Below are positions 49,101 to 62,866 of a stretch of DNA of 64,000 nucleotides, in pieces. Origin of the DNA: Pristionchus mayeri. Lineage: Eukaryota; Nematoda; Chromadorea; Rhabditida; Neodiplogasteridae. A program made the position numbers and the translations under genes. The stretch covers positions 17,973,067-18,037,066 of the forward strand of contig BTRK01000002.1 in assembly GCA_036245805.1 (NCBI GenBank). The letters run 5' to 3'. Each line of letters starts with the position of its first letter. The stretch's first letter is position 1. The notes beneath the pieces are model-generated. The model saw nothing but the letters and a program-made list of their open reading frames with translations, searched no databases and was not told where the DNA came from.

Positions 49101-49440
49101 AGGAGGCGATTCGTGTGGAGAGCAATCAAAGGGACTCAAAGGCAACAGAATGAGGGCCATTCGTTCCGAACGATTAACCCCCTCGAGGCTACTGTGCGCA
49201 TTTTGTATATCATGTGGACTCATGTGAGATGTGGGTCATGCACTCAGAAATTTAGTAAATTACTATGTAGAAAAAAGACAAAACGTCTGTCTGTCAGTTC
49301 GTCTGTTTGTTTGTTTGTTTGTTTGTTCGTTTGTTTGTCTGTCTGTCACGCTCGTTTTTCGCCAATAACTCAGCTCAAACTCATCGTAGAAGGCTAAGTC
49401 CTGGACCAAACGACACCCCAGAGTGAACTATAATACAGTA
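46103..49440. other. 3.3-kb gene-poor region between divergent genes
   Basis: Upstream of ptr (leftward) and of the F-box-like gene (rightward). Purine-rich (GAGAGA and GGGAAAG words) with a G run at 48148-48157. An open frame at 46365-46649 starting MGRKRGVHKVMKQYKI has no family match. No RNA gene is recognised. Confidence 0.4.
49303..49347 (+). repeat. GTTT/GTCT microsatellite
   Basis: Repeated GTTT units flanked by TCTGTCTG units. The following bases (CGCTCGTTTTTCGCCAATAAC) resemble transposon-associated sequence but no element ends were found. Confidence 0.8.
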
Positions 49441-49450
49441 TTCGCACAGC

Positions 49451-51201
<1,751 letters not shown>

Positions 51202-51665
51202 AGACTCCGGATTTGACCTTTAGATCAATTTTCGATTAATGTTTTTTTTTTGCAATTGTTGAATCGTTGTTTAATATTCGATGTATAAATACCATTTGAA
51301 GCAGTTTCGGAAAGCAAAAGTGAACTGGAGGATTGACAGAAGGAGAGGAGGGGGGTGGGAGGGGAGGGAAGAATGGGGATTAAACCATTTCTCTGTGTTA
51401 CTTCACTGCTGCTCACATCACTGCGATACTTGCCAATTTAATTTACTTACACGAATCTATCGTCTATGCTTTCTATGCAAAAGAAGAGCCATTGAACAAT
51501 TATCATATGAAATGTATTTTGTTCATGAACTGTTCCATGTGCCCTCTTATCTTATCTCGAAATCACGCCCACTCCCTATCAAGAGCTCCCCTCTCGATCT
51601 CTAGTTCTCTGTTGATATCAGTTGTCTTCTCATCTTTGAAGTTCCTCTTCATAACATCATCTAGA

Positions 51666-54288
51666 ATGAATCTATTCATCCTTCTCCTTCTTCCCTTGGT
51701 CTCTCCTCTCAAATTCCTCTGTTATTCTCCCCGTGCATGGAGTAGTCACTCCAATTTCTTCGGCAAACTCGCAGATTCTCTCATAGCAGCAGGGCACGAA
51801 GTGGTGAGATTCAGCTACCATTTAAACATCTGTCAGTAGTGATCAGGGCAAAATATAAGAGGTTTAAGGAATATTGAATAAGTCAACCTAAATCTTTATC
51901 TCTAAATGTATGCTAACATAGAAAACGATGTCAAAGCCATAAAGTCACCCAAATGATCTTTGCTGCGCAATAATCGTCTCTCAGGTCATTCTCTCGCCCA
52001 CGTTCGAACCATCAGTGAGAGAGGGATCGGAACTCGCGAGAGTGATACAGGTACGAAAGGAGCACTCTATTGCCTATCGAATACACTAACATCCACCCAG
52101 ACAGATACCGAAGACTGAGCGCTACTTCGAACCAGAGACGAATATCAGAGAGAATATCTCCGACTGGGTTGTCGATCACACTTGGCAGGTTATCGGGGTA
52201 AGTACTCTTGAACTAATTGTCTCAATATGTTCAATTCGCAGAGCTGGACCACGAGGAAGGACCTATGGGTAGCGCAATGTCATGGTACTCAATTCTTCAA
52301 GTTGAAAAGATTAGGAATCACTGTTGAGACACAGTCACCCATCCTGGTCTGCTGCAGCAGTTGCGAGAGGAGAAGTTCGATGCAGCATTCGCTGAGTGCA
52401 TCGATTGGTGCAGCGCGGGTATGAATTCCCCCTCCCTCCCCGCTTAAAGGAGGAGCAAACTCAAAATTCAATTTTTGAAGCTATCATATGCACTCCTTAG
52501 AGCTCCACAACGATAAGAAGCTCCGAAATTTTCACATTGATATCTCCATTCCGAACAGAGTTATAGCTAGTTGGCTGGGAGCCAGATCAGGGAAAGCTCA
52601 GGGAAGGGGGCGAGATAGCATGAGACTTGAAGAGAGTGCGTCTCTAGGTGAAACCTATTCCAACCTGGCGCGCGTTTGCATTTACTCCTCCTTTAATCTG
52701 ATCTGTTGAAGGAATCTTCCACCTCGCGGGCATCGAAAAGTTCGCGATCACTGAATCATTTGCTCAGAAGGACGGGCAGTATCCAATCTCGCACATGATA
52801 CCAGCTGTCTCATATGTTCCAAGTGAGGAAACCCACTGCTTTCTGGTCACTTTCTATTAATTCAGCAATCATGGGCGGTCACTTCGGGGATGATATGACC
52901 TTCGCCCAACGAGCATTCAACCTCTTCAACTACCTAGTCTACAAGCGATTCGTCTATCATGCGGTCAATGATTACCAGGAGATGTTCGAGCAATTGAACC
53001 CTGGATTCCCCAATATTGTCGTGCGTATTTTTTTAGCGTTCAAAGTGAAAATTTCGCACTGATTTTGAGGACCTGATCTCCTTGAACTCTCTCTACTTCA
53101 TGAATTACGAGCCCCTTCTCGACTTTCCTCGTCCCTCCTCTGCTCGAGTGATAGACATCGGAGGAATAGTAGTTTCTAGTGGACACAAACCACTCAATCA
53201 GGTTACGATATCTGTCAGGAAATTGTAATCGGTAATCTCAGACGTGGTCGTCCATCATGGATCTCCGTCCCCGCACTGTTCTCATGTCATTCGGTACTGT
53301 GGCCGAGGCTCAGACGATGCCCGAGGCATTCAAGGAGTCCATCAGAGCGGCAGTTAGATCATTCCCCGACGTCACCTTCATCTGGAAATACGAGGTATCA
53401 TTCGAAATTCGCCTGTGCTCATACCACTCAGAAACCGGCTCACAACGTCTCTCGAGGGATTCCGAATCTGATCGAGACGACGTGGGTGCCCCAGAATGAC
53501 ATGCTGCGTGAGTTGAATAGAAAATATGTAAAGAATCATTGATGTTTATCAGATGATTCACGTCTCTCGCTATTCATAACTCACTGTGGACAAGGAAGCA
53601 CGACTGAGGCCAATTATGCCGGTTTGCTTTACTTCGCATGTGATTTATCCATGTATCAACAAATGTATTCAACCTGGAAGAAGGTTATGGTGATGCATTC
53701 CAGTATGAATACTTCACTCAGGAGTTCCTCTGGTCGTCGTCCCCGTGCTTCTCGATCAAGTGAGGAATGCGTACGCTATGAAGAGGGCCGGAGTGGGCAT
53801 CGTAGTCGAGAAGTCACTCCTAGCCACTCCTCGACCATTCACTGAGGCCATTAGGGAACTACTAAATAATTCAAGGTTAGAATGACTTAATTATATTAGC
53901 ATTTGAAAGTGAAAGTGCTGAATTTACTCCTAACGAGTCGGTTCAGTTACAAGGAACGAGCCCTATCCACAGCACAGTTGCTCCGTGACAAGCCCTTCTC
54001 CGGTAGAGAGGTGCGAATTAGCAGTATCTTTCAGCAGCAAATCTATTGGTACTTCAATGTAATTTCTCCCAGTTGTTCGTGCGTAACATGAAGTTTCTGG
54101 CTGTGCATGGACCACTCAGAATGCTGGATCATCACGGACGGAAGTTGACCTTCATCCAGTACTACCTCATCGACATCATCGGAGCAACGATCATCGTTGT
54201 CTTCTTCTCCTTCGTCCTCGTCGTCGTGATGATTCAGAAGGCGATCAAGATCATACGAGGAAGAGGAGGAAAGAGCAAGAATGAGTAA
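51666..54288 (+). CDS. UDP-glucuronosyltransferase (UGT)
   Basis: Fourteen exons: 51666-51803, 51985-52050, 52105-52197, 52242-52284, 52335-52418, 52712-52822, 52866-53020, 53070-53201, 53242-53394, 53432-53507, 53553-53621, 53722-53875, 53947-54010, 54073-54288. Phases close to 517 residues, the usual family length. Signal peptide MNLFILLLLPLVSPLKF; N-terminal acceptor-binding half (LADSLIAAGHEVVILSP; REEKFDAAFAECIDWCSAGI); donor-binding half with MSFGTVAEAQ, WVPQNDML and a signature-like THCGQGSTTEANYAGVPLVV followed by PVLLDQVRNA (HCGxxSxxE with D and Q conserved); C-terminal ER membrane helix (GATIIVVFFSFVLVVVMI) with a Lys/Arg-rich tail (KAIKIIRGRGGKSK). UGTs attach sugars to lipophilic compounds in the ER lumen and act in detoxification. 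Introns 5 and 7 end in AAG and GAG; intron 5 carries a TTAA MITE. Confidence 0.96.
52448..52692. mobile_element. TTAA-flanked MITE in UGT intron 5
   Basis: 245 bp between TTAA at 52444-52447 and 52693-52696. Ends begin AGGAGGAGCAAA and AGGAGGAGTAAA (complement). The internal GCTCCGAAA...CACATTGATATCTC is shared with the 35198-35551 element, so both belong to one family. It ends 19 bases upstream of the splice acceptor. Confidence 0.85.
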
Positions 54289-54604
54289 CTGTGAGTTCAA
54301 ATTTGTTGATAAAGATGTTCCATTCGAGCGTGCAAAGATGAGGAAGCAAAGACAGGGGGGAGTAGTGCCTTTCAGCAGATTGGCCCATGATCTCAAGAGT
54401 ATAATGCTTCTGCACACTTCACTCCCCTCTCCAATGAGTAATGGCAAGCAATTGATACGTCACATTTATTATTCCATGAATGAAAGGACAAGGAACAGTG
54501 ACAATGGGATTACTGTATTCGCTTAATGTGAGGGAAGAGAGTACGGTCACAAACAGGGAAGATTGTGGGTAACTCGTCTAATCAGGGAGGGATCGAGGGG
54601 TCGG
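54289..54604. other. Convergent intergenic region
   Basis: Between the UGT stop and the stop of the minus-strand BTB-like gene. No exon or poly(A) motif stands out. Confidence 0.5.
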
Positions 54605-57600
54605 TCACTTCCATTCGGCATTCTTCGCAGCGAGACCCGTCTTGCGCACCGAATAGACCATCGTGAGGTGCTGAATGGGAAGGATGATTAATTATCTTTA
54701 TCTAGAAAGTGAAAGCTCATTCAAGAATATTTGAAGTTTGAAATAATCAATTGGTCAAATTTGAAAGATCAAAGACCAGCTTACGTTGGTCATCGAGCTG
54801 ATGATGGGGGCGACGTGCACAGTCTTGCCCAGATCTCCCAGAGAGGGAAGCACCTCAAAGATCACAGATTAGAGACCACAATCGATTGCTACCATACTAA
54901 CCGTCTCCTTGAGCAGCTTCTCGGTGTCCTTCTCCTCTTGGAGATGCACCTGTTGCGAGATTGTGTTTTTATCAATATTGGTAGATCATGCACCGTATCC
55001 TATAGTATCCATTCCCATTATACCATATCAGCCATGACTCCTACGGCGACTCGTTTGGCCACGGGCATCGATCCGTAGGGGCAACTCCAGACGATCGTCA
55101 GAAGACGGAAGATCTCCACGAACGAGGAGAGATCATTCTTCTGAAACGAGAGAATGAAGAAATGTCAAAGATCACTAGAGTAGATCATCGACCATCAAAG
55201 ATTAAAGTAATAGCAGTAACATGGGGGGGGGGGGGGGTGATGTACAGGCTCATGCCAAAATGTTTCTTCATTAGAGCTTTTTGATCTCTGATGTTCACAA
55301 AGATCAAAGGTCAACTTGCATCGAGGGCGAGTGCCTGCTCAACGATGGCTCGCTGCCACTGCGGGAAGACGACGCCAGTGATGAGATCGGACTGCAAAGT
55401 TCAAAGACCAATCCCAGATTCAGGGATCAAAGATCACCTTGAAGAGTCTGCAGAGATTGCGACCGAGGGAGGAGACTCGCTGCCATCTCTCAGGCAAAGG
55501 AGCGAAGAGACCGTACACCAGAGGAATCACCTGCACGGATCAATAATCTTTCAGCTCGTAATTGTGACTACAGTACTCCCCTTCCGTACCCTTCTAACTC
55601 ACTACTTTCATGTCGTGGGCGTTGAAGGAGGGGACGATGCATCGATTCTCGCCCGTCACCATCAGAATCTGGTCGTCGTACGAGTGAGAAGTTTGGAAGA
55701 CAATCTCAATTTTTAATTTTTTTCAGATTATCAAAACAACATTTTGCAAATACCTTGAACAGGTCGGAGACGCTCGCGAAGGCCGCTCGATGCACGTGGA
55801 AGAGAGAGGGACCGTCGGACTGCAAAGGGATCGACACCGTATCTAGACTACAGTAATCTGTCGATACAGTACCTCTGCCACGGTGATGGCCCAGTCGGAT
55901 CCGGGTGGCTTCTCGCCCTGCACGATCATGTTGAGGATTCCCTCGGCATTGCCACTGCCCAGCTGTCTGCAAGTATCGATTGAGGGAGTACGGTAGGGAA
56001 GGGAAAATTAACGACTAGATGCTTCTCTCTAAGTGTATGGCACGTGAGTGAAGTCTGACTACTGTAGTTGAGATACGGCAGACACGGGATACGGTAGTGA
56101 CACTCACGCGGTGAGGTTGATCATCTTCGAGAGGGTGAAGTAGGAACGGCCGACGACGAGTCGTACGCGTACACGCAGCACCTCACCACCTTCAGAGTTC
56201 GAATGTTGTCAAGATGCCAATGATAGCTTGGAATGAATCAGTACTCACCAGCCAGCGCCGGCAGCTCCTCGACGGTAAACTGACGACCGGCCGAGAGGGA
56301 GCCGCCACGGTCAGAGGAGAGCACGACTGGAATGATGACGTCATCGGTTGACAAGTCAAGTGAGGTTGTTACGGATCAGAGATCGTGATGACGTCATCAG
56401 AAGGCAACTCACTCCTCTCTCCCTCCTCGTTCTTCTCTCCTCCGATGATCGTCAGACTGGCAGCGAGCACTCGCGGCAGATTGTGGTTAGGCGGCTCGTT
56501 CCGACCCAGAGAACCTAGAAGAGAGGAGTTGATCTTTGATCCCTCCCTTCCCCTCCTCACCCTTCTTCTCCGTGCTGTCCAATCCGAGATGAGGGCCCAT
56601 GCTGACGAGCGAGAGACCGCACTTCTCGTCTGAAGAGATTAACGATCATAACGAAGTACAGAGATCAACGATCACTGACCCTTGAGACGAGTGAGTCGCA
56701 GCGTGTAGCTCCAGAGGACGTGGGCGTGGTAGAGAGGAATGGGCGGAGTCTGGAGGAAGTCGCCCGAGGACTGCAGTCGCTGAAGGGTAGAGTTTCAAAG
56801 ATCCGAATAGTCCTAAGTCCTTCACCCACAACAATCGGATCCATTCGACCAACGATCAAAGACCATCTCACCTTCTCGACGTCTGCTCCCACATGGATGG
56901 CCGTGTCGTGGAGGAACTCGATGGAGGGGGCGCTCACTTCTCCCTCGCACGATTCGAGTGAGAGGGAGTGGGGGAAGACTGGCACGTACACTGAGAGAGA
57001 TCAAAGATCAGCCAAGAATGGATAGTGCAAGGGACTGCAGGAAGATCAACTCACTCTTGTAGTCGCCGTCGTGCACGAGAACGTTGCAGGGACGCGCGTC
57101 GGGTCCCGAGCGGATTGTGGCCATCGGAACCGAGAGCTGCAGAAGGGATACGGTAATTATAAGAAATGGACGAAGGAGATTCGGAACAGGGAAGCTGGGC
57201 CATTCTATATCGTTAGATCAACTCAAAAGTTGAAGACACGAGAGCGAGGCATGACCAGCAAAAGTGGGTATAACGAAGTTTAAAAATCATATATGAGGCC
57301 GCCCGCGATAGATTCAACAATTCCTCACTGAAGCTTCGTACAGCCCAAAAAATGAAATTGCTGCAAACTTGGTCCTAGGGGCTATTTTTGATTCTGAACA
57401 AAATGGCGTTGTCAGTTTTTCGATATTTCTCCATTGGGCACCGATATGGTACCGGAACCATTCCTGTAATTTTCGGGCTTTTTAATGCTGCTCATGTAAA
57501 ACTAAACGTAGAAACGTAAAATTTGGACTCTTAATGTAGAATTTTGCAGGGAACACGCCTATTATGTTCATTTATTATGAAACTCAAAAGTGCCATCGAA

Positions 57601-59186
57601 AAATCAAAATTTTGATCTAAAAAAGTGTGGACATCGAGACATAGATCAATGGATTCGCCATCCGATTCTGAACATTTCATGTGTTGGGTGTAAGAGAATC
57701 AAACCCCGCGAAAAAAAGTTGCTAACGATTTTCTGAGACGCATCACACTCGCCGAACGCGCGGCAATGCGCACGTGAAGGTTGTGAACCGCCTTGTGAGT
57801 TTAGCTCGTCAACGCAACACCATGGGTTCGAGTCCCCAAGTTTGCCATCCCTTTTGCTAGATTTTTCGCAGCGTTATCACGCACTTTATTAGTGAAATTT
57901 GCTGGTATGAGGTCTGCACTCGTGTTTTTTTAGCTTTTTAATCAACGCTAAAATATTCTTAGTTTCATGTATGAACAGATATTGCATTTGCTGCCGTGGA
58001 AGGAAAAAAAATGGTGTATATTCACACTGTGGAAAATAAATCAAGGAGAATAGGAAATATTTGAATTCCCACAATTCTACCATTATTTTTCTCTGCGTGC
58101 GATGCACTAGAAACGTGATTTCAATAAACGACGTGTTTTTTCCATGCTATAAATTCAGGAGAAGACGATATAGGCGAAAAGTTCAGCAACTCAATGTCGG
58201 AAGAGGTAGACAAACATTCGTAACGAGAATTATCATATATTTTTAGATAAATAAACAGCAAGAAGAAGCAGACAACAAACTCGATGACGATAATATCCCA
58301 TTATTTAATGACGATCTATTCAGAGACATGATTGAATGCGTTTCGGAGATTACTACGGATATTCTTAACGACTAACTAGATACATTCATGATGTCTATTC
58401 CATAATTCTCAAATTGTATGTGCCGTACTAACGCAATTATTGACAGCATTCGTGATTCATCTATTATTATTGAGAAAAAACACTTTTTCGGGGTTTTAAC
58501 CCTCGGCCAAGATAAGTGCAGACCTCATACCAGCAAATTTCACTACTAAAGTGCGTGATAACGCTGCGAAAAATCTGGCAAAAGGGATGGCAAACTTGGG
58601 GACTCGAACCCGTGGCGTTGCGTTGACGAGCTAAACTCACAAGGCGGTTCACAACCTTCACGTGCGCATTGCCGCGCGTTCGGCGAGTGTGATGCGTCTC
58701 AGAAAATCGTTAGCAACTTTTTTTCGCGGGGTTTGATTCTCTTACACCCAACACATGAAATGTTCAGAATCGCATGGCAAATCCATTGATCTATGTCTCT
58801 ATGCCCACACTTTTTTAGATCAAAATTTTGATTTTTCGATGGCATTTTTGAGTGTCATATTAAATGAACGTAATAGGCGTGTTCCCTGCAAAATTCTACA
58901 TTAGGATTCCAAATTTCACGTTTCTACCTTTAGTTTTACATGAGCAGCATTAAAAACTCGAAAATTGCCGGAATGGTTCCGGTACCATATCGGTGCCCAA
59001 TGGAGAAATATCGAAAAACTGACAATGCCATTTTGTTCAGAATCAAAAATAGCCCCTAGGACCAAGTTTGCAGCAATTTTATATTTTGGGCTGTACGGAT
59101 CACTTGTTGAATCTATCGCGGACAGCGTCATATGACATCACCTCCTCGGGAGACTCCGGCAGGGGCGCGACTTCAGTGGGGTCCAT
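54605..59186 (-). CDS. Protein with a BTB-like segment, minus strand
   Basis: Exon 1 (59186-59142) reads MDPTEVAPLPESPEE, then a 2-kb intron holding a foldback. Further exons include LSVPMATIRSGPDARPCNVL (57140 down), VYVPVFPHSLSLESCEGEVS (56990), RLQSSGDFLQTPPIPLYHAH (56783), NHNLPRVLAASLTIIGGEKN (56500), RQFTVEELPALAG (56290), VLRVRVRLVVGRSYFTLSKM (56170), GILNMIVQGEKPPGSDWAIT (55940), SDGPSLFHVHRAAFASVSDL (55820), GENRCIVPSFNAHDMKVVIP, SDLITGVVFPQWQRAIVEQA (55395), LSSFVEIFRLLTIVWSCPYG (55140) and VRKTGLAAKNAEWK before the stop. About 480 residues, no signal peptide. FHVHRAAFASVSDLF resembles the BTB/POZ core FxxHxxxLxxxSxxF, where such domains dimerise or recruit cullin 3; the flanking parts are not recognised. 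The alternative is an unknown nematode family. Confidence 0.5.
57294..59130. mobile_element. Foldback element in intron 1 of the BTB-like gene
   Basis: 1837 bp flanked by TA (57292-57293 and 59131-59132). Terminal repeats share CGCGATAGATTCAACAA; arms pair at about 57300-57930 and 58490-59125. Each arm carries a tRNA-like TTAGCTCGTCAACGCAAC...GGGTTCGAGTCCCC block. The right end is only about ten bases from the exon 1 donor. Confidence 0.85.
57788..57850 (+). ncRNA. Truncated tRNA-like block in the foldback arm
   Basis: TTAGCTCGTCAACGC followed 10 bases later by GGGTTCGAGTCCCC, a B box with paired T stem. The anticodon arm is absent, so not a functional tRNA. The mirror copy is at about 58590-58650 on the other strand. 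Confidence 0.35.
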
Positions 59187-62100
59187 GGCTGATTGGAGGG
59201 AGAAACGAGGGAGTGACCACTCGAGAGAAGGAATGGAGGAGCGAATGAAGAGAGGGAGAGGGAGAGAGAGGGAGACTCCATTGTACGCTCCCTATGCAAA
59301 ATGCATATTTGCGAGTGAATTTTCCTGATCTTTGGAATTGTTCAATAAGGATTGAATCCTTCGGATCAATCTGAGAATGCAGATGATATCACAAGGAACT
59401 AAACTGATAAATTACCAGTTATAATATGAGCATTTTAGAAGATAAGAATCGGTAGTACATATTCGAAAGGAACGTTAAAAAGGAGTGCTGACTGAAACAT
59501 TCTTGCTAACATCGTTGATCGTAGTGCAAAAGGATCTAATTTTGGACTGCACCATCAGTTGCTCTCTGTGCTCTCACGTTTTCTTCAGTACTGCATTTCA
59601 TTGGTCTTTTCTTCAATTTTCTTTTTCTCTTTTCAGTGTTTCGGTGTTCTCTGCACTTTCCCTCTTCCGCATGATAAAATCAATTATTTTTCTGTTGCAA
59701 CATCCGATAATGTGAATCAGATAACTTTAACTACCTTACTTAAAAAAACAGTAAAAAAACGAAACCTGCTGTTCTATCCGATGTGGGGATAAAAGCGCGA
59801 CCAAAACCCCATGCAAAATATCTCTTTACTATTCTTTGAACCCTCTCCATTCAGTACAGGTGCCTACTTGCTGTAAACTTTCGCCTCTCGGAACCGAGAA
59901 ATGAAGGCAATTTCCCCATCCGATCGACCACATAAACCCCTGCTGACTGTAGTAAAGAAATCTACAGAATAATGGGGATTCTTCGAGCACTCATTCGCTG
60001 CTCTTGGACCCTTATGGTAATCTTCTCCTTTGCTCCTTTCCTCCTTCTCTTCATCTTTCTGCCCTTTCTCCCCTCTACAAATAGGTCACTCGATGCTTCA
60101 CTGTTTCAATCGAGAGTGGGATGGAATGGGTTCAGCAGGATAAAGGAGGGGCGGGGAGAGAGAGAGATGTGATAGGAGGACACGATCACTCGAGACCGAG
60201 AGCCAATAGACCAACCCGTTCTCGAATCCCCTCTACCCCCCCCCCCCCCCTCAACTCGTTCCATTTGTCACTTCCACTTCTGCACGGTTTGTTTTATTGA
60301 GAAACCAATAACCCAATCTTATTTCCAAGTAGATAGATTTTTACAAAATAACCGCTATAATTAGCTTTCTGATTGTGATCTATAACAGCATAAGAGTAAA
60401 GCAACTTTTTCAACTTTTTCATTCAAATTTACTTCCTTCAAGCCTTGTTTCTTCCCTCTTTCATGTCGCCCGTAATAAGGTGAAGGGCATGGAGATGGGG
60501 GAGGATACTCCGATATCCCTTCCGATAGGCGACTTCTCATTGGGAGGGGACACCACCCGCCACGACCACCGAGTGACGAGTGAGAGGAGAGAGGGTCTAT
60601 CAAGATGACCCCTCCTCTCCTCTATCGGCTCCTCTCATCTATCGAAACGCCCTTGTGAGACCACTGAGGTTACCGTTTAAACTGAGGTTCCACACTTCCT
60701 TGTTCCGTTGATGTGCCATTACTACTTGATGATAAGCCATTGACTCCTCTCGGTACTCCCTCTCTTGGATATGCCTCGTTCCAGTATGGGATATACTCGA
60801 TAGGCATGGTCCATCCTGCCTTCTCTCCTATTCAACTCCTTTTTGAATGGGCAGCGAACACTCCTTTTCTCACTCCTTCTCTTCTCTTCTGATCCCTGCC
60901 TACTCTTTAGTAGGGCCGGTTTTTGCCGCGTGCGAGTGGAAGCGACTGAGTGTCAGTCAGGACAAGGCAGGTAAATATTACGACTGCCTCCCATTATCTA
61001 CTCCCCTCATGTTTTCGCAGGAGTACGATGGTAGTCCAAGGGATGGAATGGGGATAAGGAGGTGTTTGCCCCTTCTTGGGACGTGACATTGAGAACTAAA
61101 TTGGTCCGCGGAAGTGGACAGGCATACGAGAGAACACTCATGAATCTCGGTCTTCTTTCTTCTGTCTCTTGTGCTTTGGTTTCGTCCCCCATTTACTCTC
61201 AATGCCAATCTTCTACAAAAGGGCGACTCATTCTCACGCTTCTCTCTCCTCTTCAAACTCTCACGACTCTGCTGCTATCAATGTCGGTTCAGTTCCCTTT
61301 CTCTAAAAAGATTTTGCCCCTCTTCCGGTTCTGCTCTCTCTCACTCTTTTCAAAAGTGTTCGATCTCTCACCCAAGGTTTAGTTGTCCTCGGCCTGTTCA
61401 TCTATTGTGAAAGTATCAATAACATTTCATGAGTTTATCATAGCAAGATAAGTCTTCATCTTCAGCCCCACCTCTGATCATAGCTTTCGTATCCCCTTTA
61501 ATGATCTAGTCTTAGTATAGCAAATGTTAATCCAATCAGATGGGCTCGATCCGATATTTCTAGATCATTCTGGTTGAAAACATCGCTAGCAGCAGGTTCC
61601 CACTGTGTATTAGCTGACTCAGCTGCTTTTCTCTCAGGCGGTTCATCCCAATCCCATTAGTCATTCCGATTTCCCGCGAGGGCAAAGATTGATGTGCACA
61701 CCCTGTACAAGCTGTCCATTCGGCCACTTTTTGCCGACACGAGCGAGACTTCTTTTTGCACTACGAGTGGCGACCAGCTTAGAGCGTGTCTAGAGTGGCC
61801 GAACCAGGTAAGAAACAGTCGATTAGCCCCAGTTCCCCCTTCGACTTCCCGATCGATGAACCCACTGATCTCCCATCCCTTCTCCTTTTTTCACTTCTCT
61901 ACACCTTTACTGCCTTTCCTCATTGCCCTTTGTATCACCTCGGCTGTTCGGTCGTCTCTCTCTCTCGATTCATTCCTCCCACCGCAAGCAGTTCTAACCG
62001 CAACATCCCTCTCTCTCCCTCTCACAGTTCATTCCGCTCGTTCGATCGGCGAACAAATCGACCGTTTGAGCACACTGCCAGCCCAGCCCAGCCCTCCCCC

Positions 62101-62866
62101 CCCCCCCCTTCTTACTACCGTGCACAATGACCTCACTGCAGGGTGATTGAACTACTTCGAGCGACTAATTGCTAGCTAATTAGCCCTCTCCTCCTCCAAT
62201 CCCTTCCTTATCCCTTGAGTTCTTCTCGGTCTTCTTCGATCTCTCGATTGCCCTCAGAGGTTCTCTCCTCGACAATTCCAATGTGGGTCAATCGGGCTCC
62301 TCTCCTCTCTGTCTATCTACCCATCCCTATCTTCCTCCCTCCCTGCCTCCTCTTCTCTCTATCTCCTCTGTGTCTAACCGTCCTCTATTCCCGAGATATC
62401 TACCACTTTCCCTATCGCTCCTCACACATTCTTCTCAGGATATTACGCGCGTCCGCTCTCAGGACCGGAAAGTACGAAAACCGTGCAATTCCAAAGCCCC
62501 ATGCTGATCTCATGCATCATAGCCTTTCGCGGTCGCTCCCCTCGCCCCCCCCCCCCCTCTGATGACCCCAGGCCATTAGGAGGGACGGGTAATGGATACA
62601 CGGGTCACCGATTCTTCCCTCGCTTGTCTGCTCTCTCTCCTCATCCCATGCTCTCTCACTTTCTCTGACCCACTGTGCACTTCCCGAGTTAGTTGAGTGA
62701 TCTCGCTCCTTGATAATTTCGCTTTCGGGTCAGTAGACCGAGTGCACTTCACCCCTTGAGATCCCCCCTCTTCGCTCTTCTTTTCATTGCTCAATTGGTT
62801 GATTTTAGCAGCGAAGAATCTTCTGAAGTCTGCTGATCGCTGATCCAACTCCATCCCACAGAGAGA
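59187..62866. other. 3.7-kb gene-poor stretch
   Basis: Pyrimidine-rich with C runs at 60238-60250, 62098-62107 and 62548-62557. Open frames exist on both strands (for example 61694-62146) but consist of Ser/Leu/Pro-rich low-complexity translation without splice or family support. Probably the upstream region of the gene at 62867. Confidence 0.45.

Noticed and set aside
48989..49397. 155-residue plus-strand open frame
   Set aside because: Its end is the GTTT/GTCT microsatellite, and the rest shows no domain or splice support.
61694..62562. Long Ser/Leu/Pro-rich plus-strand frames
   Set aside because: Low-complexity translation of CT-rich DNA; several overlapping frames are equally open.
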